From Nonomuraea endophytica (lineage in GTDB: Bacteria > Actinomycetota > Actinomycetes > Streptosporangiales > Streptosporangiaceae), in NCBI RefSeq assembly GCF_014203235.1, contig NZ_JACHIN010000002.1:613245-677244 (forward strand): a stretch of DNA of 64,000 nucleotides. Reading direction: 5' to 3'. A model generated the notes under the pieces. It ran no database searches. It was given only the letters and a program-made list of their open reading frames with translations, and was not told where the DNA came from. Both the position numbers and the translations under genes were made by a program. Below, in pieces: positions 8,450 to 16,329 of the stretch (within the stretch, counting starts at the first letter, position 1; the number at the start of each line of letters is the position of its first letter).

Positions 8450-9423
8450 CGGGTCCCTGCCGGGACGGGAACGGTCACCCGGGAAAGGATCTCGTCCACC
8501 ACGCCCGCCGTGGACAGGCCGTCGATCTCGGACTGGGCGGCCAGCATCAGGCGGTGCGCCAGCACGGCTTCCGCGACGGCCTTGACGTCATCCGGGGTCA
8601 CGAAAGCGCGCCCCTCTCCCGCCGCCCACGCCTGGGCGGTCCGCACCAGGGCGAGGCTGCCGCGCGGGCTGAGTCCGAGCCGAAGCTGCGGTGCGGTGCG
8701 CGTGGCCTCGGCGATCCGCGCGACGTATTCGGCGACCGCGTCACCGACGTAGATGCGGCTGACGTACTCGATCATCCAGCGGATCTGCTCGATCGTGGCC
8801 ACGGGGCGTACCTCGGGCGGAGCTCCGTTGCGCGTCCGGCCCATGATGAGGTCGCGCTCGGCGGCGAGATCGGGGTAGCCGACCGCGATGCGCAGCAGGA
8901 AGCGGTCGAGCTGCGCCTCCGGCAGCCGGTAGGTGCCCTGCAGGTCGATGGGGTTCTGGGTGGCGACCACGAGGAAGGGCCGGGGCACCGGGTGCGCGCG
9001 GCCGTCCATGGTCACCTGCCGTTCCTCCATCACCTCCAGCAGCGCGGACTGCGTCTTCGGCGAGGCCCGGTTGATCTCGTCGGCCAGCACGATATGGGAG
9101 AAGACCGGGCCGGGGCGGAAGCCGAACGCGCCGGACTGCTGGTCGTAGATCGTCGTGCCGGTGATGTCCGTCGGCAGCAGGTCGGGGGTGAACTGGATGC
9201 GATGCCAGCTCGCGTCGATGGACGCGGCGACCGCCTTGGCCAGGGAGGTCTTGCCCACGCCTGGAACGTCCTCGACGAGCAGGTGCCCGCCGGCGAACAA
9301 GCACGTCAGTGCCATCCGTACGGCATGCGGCTTACCCGAGAGCACGCGCTCGACGTTGGCCCGGACCGCCGCATAGCCCGCGGCGAAGTACGCCTCAGGA
9401 TCGGCATCGGTACTGGTGGCCAT
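8446..9423 (-). CDS. MoxR-type AAA+ ATPase, 325 aa
   Basis: ATG 9423 is preceded by GGAG eight bases upstream; an in-frame GTG at 9441 is possible but has no ribosome site. Walker A is EDVPGVGKTS (Lys58) and Walker B lies in VLADEINRASPKTQSALLE, followed by MEERQVT, all diagnostic of MoxR. A C-terminal lid domain follows (LRLGLSPRGSLALVRTAQAW), matching the sensor-2 region. MoxR ATPases act as chaperones that insert cofactors or assemble complexes. This one sits 20 bp after the kinase gene and overlaps DUF58, so it most likely remodels the DUF58/transglutaminase-like membrane assembly or the secretion machine encoded upstream. Confidence 0.93.
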   Translation of the reverse strand: MATSTDADPEAYFAAGYAAVRANVERVLSGKPHAVRMALTCLFAGGHLLVEDVPGVGKTSLAKAVAASIDASWHRIQFTPDLLPTDITGTTIYDQQSGAFGFRPGPVFSHIVLADEINRASPKTQSALLEVMEERQVTMDGRAHPVPRPFLVVATQNPIDLQGTYRLPEAQLDRFLLRIAVGYPDLAAERDLIMGRTRNGAPPEVRPVATIEQIRWMIEYVSRIYVGDAVAEYVARIAEATRTAPQLRLGLSPRGSLALVRTAQAWAAGEGRAFVTPDDVKAVAEAVLAHRLMLAAQSEIDGLSTAGVVDEILSRVTVPVPAGTR

Positions 9424-9443
9424 TTCTGCCTCCGTCTTCACGG

Positions 9444-10919
9444 CTAGTCGGTGGGACCACGCCCGTCGGCGGCCCTGCAGGCAGGCTCGGCCGGCGGCGG
9501 TGACGGCTGGTCGCTGAGGACGAGCACGTGAACCGAGTAGCAGTGCTCCGTCGTGTGATCCAGTCCGCGGATGTCATAGGTCGTCTTGCGGTCGCCGGAC
9601 AACTGGTCGATGATCGTGTCCCCCCGCTTGATCACGTACCCGCGAAAGCCGGGCACCGATGAGGCGTCGGCGAAGTCGAGCGTGATGCGGCCCCTGGCCG
9701 GGCTCGTCACGGCCACCGGGATGGAGTCCAGACGACCGGTAGGACCCGGGGTAGCCGTGGGGGTGGCCTTGGTTTGGTCGGGCAGTCCATACCAGATGCC
9801 CGCGCCGGCGGAGGCCAGCAGCGTCGCGGCGAGAGCGGCGACCGGCCACCACCGCAAGCGGCGCGGGGTGGGTGGCTCGGCCGGGGGCTCGGGGATGGGG
9901 ACCGGGGACCCGCTCGTGGTGAGCGTGCCGGGCGGGAGCTCGAAGTGCGTCCGCGGGAGCGGCGGCAGCGGCGGCGGAACGCCCGGCGGCAGTTCGCCGG
10001 CGCCGAAGGCCTGGGCCACGGAGTTCGCGCCCATCCGGCGGCCCACGTCCTTGGCCAGGCAGTTCGCGATGACTGGCCAGAGGTCGTCGCCGATCTCAGG
10101 CGGGCGGACCGGCTCATCCGCCAGGTGGGCCAGTAACAGAGCCGTCTGGTCGGTGTGCAGGAACGGCCGGCGTCCGGCGAGCAGTTCAAAGGCCATGACG
10201 CCCAGTGCGTAGACGTCGGCCGCCGGCGTCGGCGGCTCCCCCTTGGCCAGTTCGGGGGCCAGATATTGGGACGTGCCCACGAAGGTGGATTGCTTGGTGA
10301 GCGTCTGACCGTCGGCCACATGGGCGACGCCGAAGTCCGTCAGCCTGGCCCAGGGGTCGCCCCCGCGCCAGGTGACGAGCACGTTCTCCGGTTTGACGTC
10401 ACGGTGCACGATGCCGGCCGCGTGGGCGGCGGCGAGCGCCTGGGCGACGTGGCCGAGGACGGCGACGGACTTCGCGCGGTCCATCACCTTCCGGCCGAGC
10501 GCGGCGCGCAAATTCTCGCCGGGCACCAACTCCATGACGATGGCGAGCGTGGAGCCTTCGGCGACGAGATCGTAGACGGGCACGAGGTGCGGGTGCTTCA
10601 GCGAGCGCAGCGCGACGCCCTCGCGCAGGAAGCGGGCGACCGCCGCAGGATCGTCTGCGTACTCCTCCTTGAGCACCTTGATGGCCACCGGCTCGTCGTC
10701 GGCCAGCCGCCGGCCCCGCCAGACCTGACCGTTCGCGCCGCGGCCGATGAGCTCCTGCCTGACGTATCGAGTGCCCAGGCGTACCGGCTCGGGCTCGGGC
10801 AGGGGGGACCCCGAAGGGGGCGAGGTGCGCAGTTTGGCCGGATCTCTATCCAATGCGGGCGTGTCCTCAGTGGGAGACTCGGGGGAGAACGGCGGTCGTA
10901 CTATAACGGCCGGACTCAT
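9444..10919 (-). CDS. Membrane Ser/Thr protein kinase (PknB-like), 491 aa
   Basis: ATG 10919 overlaps the EccC-like stop (ATGA); a longer frame upstream is a shadow. The kinase domain runs from residue ~50 to ~310: IGRGANGQV glycine loop, VAIK (Lys81), HRDVKPEN (Asp174) and DFG (Asp195). All catalytic residues are intact. A Pro-rich linker, one membrane helix (~335-358, PVAALAATLLASAGAGIWYG) and an extracytoplasmic domain resembling fibronectin type III (FRGYVIKRGDTIID, ending in a CYSVHVLVLS strand) follow. It has no PASTA repeats, but the divergent gene at 16330 carries four. Likely targets are the two FHA-containing proteins of the same operon; that is inference. Confidence 0.93.
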   Translation of the reverse strand: MSPAVIVRPPFSPESPTEDTPALDRDPAKLRTSPPSGSPLPEPEPVRLGTRYVRQELIGRGANGQVWRGRRLADDEPVAIKVLKEEYADDPAAVARFLREGVALRSLKHPHLVPVYDLVAEGSTLAIVMELVPGENLRAALGRKVMDRAKSVAVLGHVAQALAAAHAAGIVHRDVKPENVLVTWRGGDPWARLTDFGVAHVADGQTLTKQSTFVGTSQYLAPELAKGEPPTPAADVYALGVMAFELLAGRRPFLHTDQTALLLAHLADEPVRPPEIGDDLWPVIANCLAKDVGRRMGANSVAQAFGAGELPPGVPPPLPPLPRTHFELPPGTLTTSGSPVPIPEPPAEPPTPRRLRWWPVAALAATLLASAGAGIWYGLPDQTKATPTATPGPTGRLDSIPVAVTSPARGRITLDFADASSVPGFRGYVIKRGDTIIDQLSGDRKTTYDIRGLDHTTEHCYSVHVLVLSDQPSPPPAEPACRAADGRGPTD

Positions 10920-13900
10920 CGGGCAAATGCCGTTTCGTGGACAGGTACTTGAATCGGCATCTGTCGCCCGCGTATCACCAGAATCCCCCGTCCCGGCGGC
11001 CATAGGCCCCGGGGCCGCGCCAGCTTGACGTCGAGGAGTTCACCGTCGACCGGCGAGCCCGGGGTCAACAGGAGTCCGGCCCGCCCTCGCCTCAGCGTGG
11101 CCAGCCAGCCTCGATAGCGCTGGAGTTGCAGGTCGTCGGTGGTCCCGGCGGCAACCAGCACGCCGCCGTCGTCACGAACCGTCCTGGCCAGTTCCTCCAG
11201 CACCGTCGCGCAGCCCCGGTCTGCAAGCAGCTCCGCGTCGTCGACCAGCACCGCGCAGGGTCCCGTCAGCACCTCGGCCAGCCGTTCGGCCTCCGCCATG
11301 CCGGAGAGCACCGCCTCCACGCCGGGCCGTCCGGCCAGCTCCGACAGCGGTGACCGGCGCGGGCAGACCAGCACCAGCGGCAACGAGGTGAGTGAGCGTG
11401 CCACCGCCATCAGGGCAGCACTGCGCCCGGACCCCGGCGGACCCGCGATCATGAACCGATGGCCGACTTCGGCCAGGTCGATGTCCTGGGGAGCCAGCCG
11501 GTCGCCGCCCACGCCGATCGTGCACACGGCGACACCGCGCGGCGGCGGGGCGCAACGCAGCCGGTCCAGCTCGTCCAAGCTGATCCGCTCCGGCAGCGGG
11601 TCAACGGTCTTCGGCAGCGCCGCAGCCGGCACGCCTTGTGCGTTCATGGCGGGTTCCTCCAGGGGAAGCGTGAGTTGCACCTCGACCTCACCGGGCACGA
11701 CGACGGCGCGTCCCTCCGGCATCGAGGAGGGCAGAAGCTTGGGGTTCAGCCCATAGACGGCGGCGTCGCCGGGGTCGGCATGGCGCAGCACGATCCGGAC
11801 CGCCACCGCCCCGGACAGCCGATGCGTGAACCCGGAGCGGTCGGAGGCGAGCACGACACCGATCCCCGCGGAGGGTCCGTGCCGCAGCAGCCCGTCGAGC
11901 GCGTCCACGAGCCGGCCGCCGTCGGTATCGGCGAACCTGGCCACAAGGCCCTCGTAACGATCCACCATCAGCAGCAGGTACGGCAGGCCGTCCACCCGAC
12001 TCTCGGCCATCAGCCGCTGACGCCGCCCGAGCTCGGCGGTGAGCAGGGCGATGACGCGCTCGGCCCGATCGAGGTCGTCGGCGTCCACGTAGGCGCCGCA
12101 GTGCGGCAACTGACGCACCGCTGCGAGCGCCCCGTTACCCTGGTCGAGGACGTAGAGGTGCAGTTCGGCCGGGCTGTTGCGCCGGGCCAGCTCGGCGGCC
12201 ATCGCGCGCAGCGCGGTGGATCGGCCGCTTCTGGCCATCCCGGCGACCAGCACAGTCCCGGCGGCCCGCAGGTCCAGGACGTAGGGGCGCTGTTCCTGCC
12301 GGCCCGGGTGATCGGCCAGGCCGATCCGAACGGCGATCGGCGCGGCGCCGGGCGCGTCGGGCAGGTCGGGCAGGTCGGCCGCCCGCACCTGCTCGGGCAG
12401 CGGAGGCAGCCAGGGCGAGGCGGGCAGGGCGGCCCCGGAGTGACGGGCGGCCTCCCGGATGGCCGCGACGAGCCTGCTCAGGTCGGTCTCGCCGTCGTGA
12501 CCCATCTCCTCCTCGGCCGGCCCGGCGGGCGTCGCGCCAAGGTCGGCGACGATCCTCGGCCGGATCGTCACCTCGCGATCGCCCTCGTCGGCACCGGCCC
12601 AGGGTCCACCCACCCGGGCGGTCTGCAGCAACTCCAGATCGGAGTGCCCCGACCGCAGGTACGCCCGACCCGGCCGGCGGCGCGACAGCCGTGCCGCGTC
12701 TGGTACGTCGATCACGTCGCCGCTGTCGGCGGAGCTGGTCACCCGGAGGCAGACCCGCAGGTTCAGGTTGGCCCGCAGGTCGGCGCTCACCGCGCCGGCC
12801 GGACGCTGAGTGGCGAGGATCACGTGCACGCCGAGACTGCGTCCGCGCATGCCGATCCCGGCGACGCCGCTGACGAACTCGGGCACCTCCTCCACGAGGG
12901 TCGCGAACTCGTCGATCACGATGACCAGCCGGGCCAGCGGGCGTCCGGCCCTCGCCCAGTAGTCCTCGATGTCCTTGGCTCCGGCTTCGGCCAGCAGCTC
13001 TTCCCTGCGGCGCAGCTCGGCCGCCAGCGATTCCAGAGCCCGCGCGGACAGATGGCCGTCGAGGTCGGTGACCATGCCGACGCAGTGCGGCAGGTCGCGG
13101 CAGTCCGAGAACGCGCTGCCGCCCTTGTAGTCGATGAGGACCATGGACAGCCATACGGGCGAGTTGGCGACCGCGAGGCCCGCGATCAGCGTCTGCAGGA
13201 GCTCGGACTTTCCCGCGCCGCTGGTGCCCGCGATCAGCGCGTGGGGTCCGTCCCGTTTCACGTCGACCACGACCGGGCCGTCAGGTCCCACGCCCAGCGT
13301 GACCCGGCTGCTCCGGCCCGCCGTCCAGCCTCGCTCGATCGCCTCGGCGCAGGGGTCGGGACCCAGGCCGAGCAGGTCGAGCAGCCGTACGGAGTCAGGC
13401 AGGTCGGCCTCGGCACCCGCCGTACCACCGAGCACACGGATCGGTGCCAGGGCGCTGCTCAGCCGGGCGGCATCGGCCTCGGCGAGGCGGTCGAGCAGGA
13501 CGGTTTCGACGCCCTCGTCGCGGCTGCGCACGCGTGCACGGGTCCCGGAGTCCCCGGTGGCGACCACAGTCGTGCGGCACTCGGCGGGCAGGTGGTTCTC
13601 ATCGGTGTCCAGGCAGATCGCGTAGACGCCCAGCTCCGGCCCTTCGGTGAGCAGTTCGGCCAGGCCTGGCACCGAGCGCAGGCGCCTGGCGCCGTCGGCG
13701 ACCAGGATCAGGCTGCGTCCCTTCGGCAGGCCGTCGCGCAACGTCGCCCGCTGCTCGGCCTGCCGTTCGGCGAGCATCCGGCGCAGCTCGGCCAGCCGGG
13801 TGGCGGCCTGCTCGGCGCCGACCGCGATCATGCGGCGGCATGCCAGCTCCGGTAGATGAGGGAGGGTGTGCGGAAGCCAGGTGGCCCACTCCCACCCGGC

Positions 13901-15160
13901 CGCGTCGTCCTGCCCGGTGACGATCAGCAGGCCCAGGTCGTGCGGCGCGTGCAGAACGGCCAGGTGGGCCAGCGCCGCCCTGACCGTGGGCATCATGCTC
14001 TCGCGCGGGCCGGCCAGACCCAGCACACCGGCCTGCGCGAGGCTGACGGTGACGGGAGCGTGCGTGATCAGCGGAATCTCCGGTTCGTCCGTGTCTGTCG
14101 CGCCGGTGAAGCTCACGTCCACCGGCCGGACGGCCAGGCCGAGGCGCAGCCGGAGGAAGTCGGTGTCGTCCCGGCGGCGCTCGTACAACCTGCTGGTCGG
14201 GCCGGTCGCGATCCGCAGCGTCCGCCCGGGGTCGGGAGCGGCGTCGCGGGCCGCTCTCCCCTGCTCCGCCGCGGCCGTGGCCAGGCGTTCCAGGAGGGCG
14301 GCGCGCTCCCGGTCGTACTCGGCGCAGGCCGTCTTGTAGTCGCGCCTTCCTCCCCTGCGATCGGAGACGAGGTTGGCCACCATGAGGATCGGCGACAGCG
14401 CGGCGAAGGCCAGGAAGTAGGCGGCGCCGGGAAAGATCAGGTAGACGGCCCCCGCGAGCACGAGGGGAAGCAGGATCGCGATCAGGGGGAACCGGATCGT
14501 GCGGGGTTCCTGGGGGCGGCGCGGGAGGTTCAGCTGGAGTACCGGCTGCCGGATCGGCAGCCGGGGCGGGCGATTCAGCAGGATCGAGCCGTCCTCCGAC
14601 GCCGGGTGCAGCGGCGCATCGGCCGGGTCGACCGGGCGGACCGTCAGCACCGTCTCTCCCATGCCGAACGGCTCGCCCGGCGTCACCGTGGCCGGGGCGC
14701 CGAGGCGGACGCCGTGCCAGGCCACGCCGTTGCGCGAACCTGCGTCGGCCAATTCGGCGCTGCCGCCGGCCGCCGCGGTCAGCGTGGCGTGGTGGCGGCT
14801 GACCTCCGGATCCTCGAGCGCTAGCGCGTTGTCCGGCGCACGGCCGAGGGTGATGACGATGTCGGGGGGCAGCATGGCGCGTGCCGTGCCGGCCGCTCCC
14901 CCGATCACCGCCACCTCGAACCCGTCGTCCGGGGGCCGGGCCGTACCCTCTGCAGGCCCTGTGGTGAGACGGGCGCCGACGGGCAGCGGCGCGCGGCTGA
15001 GCGGGACGCTGCCCGCCAGCTCCGCGCCGTCCGCCCGCAGGCGCGCATCTGCCGACAGGGCCAGCGCTCCGGCCAGGTCGGCGACGGTGGCCTGCGCGCC
15101 CGCGCGGATCACGACCGCCGCCGCCCGCCCGCCGGTCTCGACGAGGATTTCCCTCTCCAC
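10916..15160 (-). CDS. FHA-FtsK/SpoIIIE ATPase, EccC/EssC-like type VII secretion motor, 1414 aa
   Basis: GTG 15160 is preceded by GAGGAA at good spacing. Domains: an N-terminal ubiquitin-like/FHA part (~1-180) with GR, SRHHA and a following GSRNG, the residues that bind phosphothreonine; two membrane helices near 225-265 (LIAILLPLVLAGAVYLIF); then three FtsK-type ATPase modules. P-loops are GTSGAGKS (~645), GMARSGRST (~975) and GPPGSGRS (~1240). The first module also has LVIVIDEFATL as Walker B. In modules two and three the P-loop Lys is Arg. FHA at the N-terminus is the EssC arrangement of Firmicutes rather than that of mycobacterial EccC. This is the motor for exporting WXG100-type substrates. 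Confidence 0.9.
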   Translation of the reverse strand: MEREILVETGGRAAAVVIRAGAQATVADLAGALALSADARLRADGAELAGSVPLSRAPLPVGARLTTGPAEGTARPPDDGFEVAVIGGAAGTARAMLPPDIVITLGRAPDNALALEDPEVSRHHATLTAAAGGSAELADAGSRNGVAWHGVRLGAPATVTPGEPFGMGETVLTVRPVDPADAPLHPASEDGSILLNRPPRLPIRQPVLQLNLPRRPQEPRTIRFPLIAILLPLVLAGAVYLIFPGAAYFLAFAALSPILMVANLVSDRRGGRRDYKTACAEYDRERAALLERLATAAAEQGRAARDAAPDPGRTLRIATGPTSRLYERRRDDTDFLRLRLGLAVRPVDVSFTGATDTDEPEIPLITHAPVTVSLAQAGVLGLAGPRESMMPTVRAALAHLAVLHAPHDLGLLIVTGQDDAAGWEWATWLPHTLPHLPELACRRMIAVGAEQAATRLAELRRMLAERQAEQRATLRDGLPKGRSLILVADGARRLRSVPGLAELLTEGPELGVYAICLDTDENHLPAECRTTVVATGDSGTRARVRSRDEGVETVLLDRLAEADAARLSSALAPIRVLGGTAGAEADLPDSVRLLDLLGLGPDPCAEAIERGWTAGRSSRVTLGVGPDGPVVVDVKRDGPHALIAGTSGAGKSELLQTLIAGLAVANSPVWLSMVLIDYKGGSAFSDCRDLPHCVGMVTDLDGHLSARALESLAAELRRREELLAEAGAKDIEDYWARAGRPLARLVIVIDEFATLVEEVPEFVSGVAGIGMRGRSLGVHVILATQRPAGAVSADLRANLNLRVCLRVTSSADSGDVIDVPDAARLSRRRPGRAYLRSGHSDLELLQTARVGGPWAGADEGDREVTIRPRIVADLGATPAGPAEEEMGHDGETDLSRLVAAIREAARHSGAALPASPWLPPLPEQVRAADLPDLPDAPGAAPIAVRIGLADHPGRQEQRPYVLDLRAAGTVLVAGMARSGRSTALRAMAAELARRNSPAELHLYVLDQGNGALAAVRQLPHCGAYVDADDLDRAERVIALLTAELGRRQRLMAESRVDGLPYLLLMVDRYEGLVARFADTDGGRLVDALDGLLRHGPSAGIGVVLASDRSGFTHRLSGAVAVRIVLRHADPGDAAVYGLNPKLLPSSMPEGRAVVVPGEVEVQLTLPLEEPAMNAQGVPAAALPKTVDPLPERISLDELDRLRCAPPPRGVAVCTIGVGGDRLAPQDIDLAEVGHRFMIAGPPGSGRSAALMAVARSLTSLPLVLVCPRRSPLSELAGRPGVEAVLSGMAEAERLAEVLTGPCAVLVDDAELLADRGCATVLEELARTVRDDGGVLVAAGTTDDLQLQRYRGWLATLRRGRAGLLLTPGSPVDGELLDVKLARPRGLWPPGRGILVIRGRQMPIQVPVHETAFAR

Positions 15161-15191
15161 AGCTGGTTCCTCCGCCTCGGCCCCGGCGCGC

Positions 15192-15455
15192 TCAGCCGCC
15201 CGCCTGCTCCAGGGCCTCGGCCCGGCGGCGGACCTCGGTTGCCGCCTCCAGTAGGGCCGCCGACAGCTTCCTCAGCGCGGGCTCGTACTCACCGCTCCAT
15301 GAGGTGCGGAATCTGTCGGCGGCACCGCCGCGCCAGTACGTGCCGGCCAGTTCGTTGCCCAGGTCGCGCAGCAGCGTGTCGACCGTGCCGGCCTGTCGCT
15401 GGAAGTTGGCGTTGAGCGAATGGAGCTGGGGGATCTCGCCGCCGATGATGGTCAT
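15192..15455 (-). CDS. WXG100 family protein (EsxA/B-like), 87 aa
   Basis: ATG 15455 has GAGGAGGC upstream. The 87-residue product is the right length for a WXG100 helical hairpin: helix 1 (LHSLNANFQRQAGTVDTLL), the turn TYWRGGAADRF containing the W-x-G motif, and helix 2 (ALRKLSAALLEAATEVRRRA). Such proteins are exported as dimers by EccC/EssC motors. The gene lies 31 bp upstream of the FHA-FtsK gene, the usual substrate-motor pairing. A canonical C-terminal YxxxD/E signal is not evident, so export may depend on a partner, for instance the 88-aa protein or the 406-aa protein downstream. Confidence 0.9.
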   Translation of the reverse strand: MTIIGGEIPQLHSLNANFQRQAGTVDTLLRDLGNELAGTYWRGGAADRFRTSWSGEYEPALRKLSAALLEAATEVRRRAEALEQAGG

Positions 15456-15520
15456 GACGCCTCCTCGGTGTGATGGGTGGGTGCGGCACCGAGGCTAGGA
15501 CCGCGACGTGCGGCGGCGGT

Positions 15521-15538
15521 ATGGGAAGGGGTCCCTAC
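15521..15538. promoter_or_regulatory. Palindromic operator-like site, copy 2 (imperfect)
   Basis: ATGGGAAGGGGTCCCTAC keeps a perfect left half (ATGGGAA) but a degenerate right half. It lies 66 bp upstream of the WXG100 start, overlapping the stop codon of the FHA regulator, where a promoter for the secretion operon would be expected. It is the weakest of the three copies. Confidence 0.35.
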
Positions 15539-16212
15539 AAGTTCAGGAGCCGGAGGTCGTCGCGGGTGATGAGACCCCGGCTGATCGCGTACTCGGCCAG
15601 GTTGACCAGCGCGCTGGCCCCCGTCATGTCGGGCACACCGGCGGCGTCCAGCCGTTTGCGCAGGTACTCGATTCGCCTGACCAAGGTGGTACGCGGCCAG
15701 TTGAGCCGGCTCGCGGCGGCGTTGTAGTCCTTGGGACGCGGGTCGTACTTGGGCGGATCCTCCAGGTAGCCGCGGAACAACGCCACCATCGCGAGCCTGT
15801 CGCTGTGGTTGACCACGACCTCCTCCCCCACCGCGGTCGGCAGGCTGTTGCCGGGCGCGGAGTCGTCCCCCGGGTCGCCGACGCGGTTGGCCTGCGGGGT
15901 CAGCGACAGATGATGCTTGCCCCTGCTTCCGTGCACGAGGATCTTCGTGGGTTCCTCGACCGCCCGCCGCCGCCCGGGTGCCAGGACGCTGGGCAGGCCC
16001 AGGCCGTCCACGACGGTGAGCTTGCACGCGCTCGATCGGTTGGTCAGCCACCATGTGCCGTTGTCGTGGCCGATGCTGCCGGCCAGGCGTGAGATCCCGG
16101 TGTCCTCCGGATCGAGACAGAACGTGCAGTCGCGATCCCGTCCGAACGTGAGCTGCTCATGCTCGGCAAGATCCACGACCTGTCCGGCCTTTTCCACTCG
16201 CATCGCGGCCAC
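15535..16212 (-). CDS. FHA domain transcriptional regulator, 225 aa
   Basis: GTG 16212 is chosen because GGAG lies seven bases upstream; ATG 16203 is the alternative. The N-terminal ~100 residues form an FHA-like domain (LTFGRDRDCTFCLDPEDTGISR, read as strands around FGRDRD and GISR). The C-terminal ~90 residues look like a winged helix (AAASRLNWPRTTLVRRIEYL, then a VPDMTGASALVNLAEYAI helix). Proteins with this layout read phosphorylation by Ser/Thr kinases and bind DNA. It begins the secretion-like operon, and a palindrome sits 26 bp upstream of its start, so autoregulation and control of the WXG100 and 88-aa genes is a natural hypothesis. Confidence 0.75.
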   Translation of the reverse strand: MAAMRVEKAGQVVDLAEHEQLTFGRDRDCTFCLDPEDTGISRLAGSIGHDNGTWWLTNRSSACKLTVVDGLGLPSVLAPGRRRAVEEPTKILVHGSRGKHHLSLTPQANRVGDPGDDSAPGNSLPTAVGEEVVVNHSDRLAMVALFRGYLEDPPKYDPRPKDYNAAASRLNWPRTTLVRRIEYLRKRLDAAGVPDMTGASALVNLAEYAISRGLITRDDLRLLNL

Positions 16213-16237
16213 ACCGCCTCTCCTCGGAGCCCTGGAT

Positions 16238-16253
16238 TGGGAAGCATTTCCCA
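16238..16253. promoter_or_regulatory. Palindromic operator-like site, copy 3
   Basis: TGGGAAGCATTTCCCA: six-base arms TGGGAA/TTCCCA around GCAT, a perfect dyad. It lies in the divergent intergenic region, 26 bp upstream of the FHA regulator and 77 bp upstream of the PASTA protein, so it could control both directions. Confidence 0.55.
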
Positions 16254-16329
16254 TTCGGATTCGCAGCGGCAAGAGAGGAAATGCCCCTATTCTCGGACGC
16301 CTCTCGAGCCCCTCGCATGGAGGACCGTC

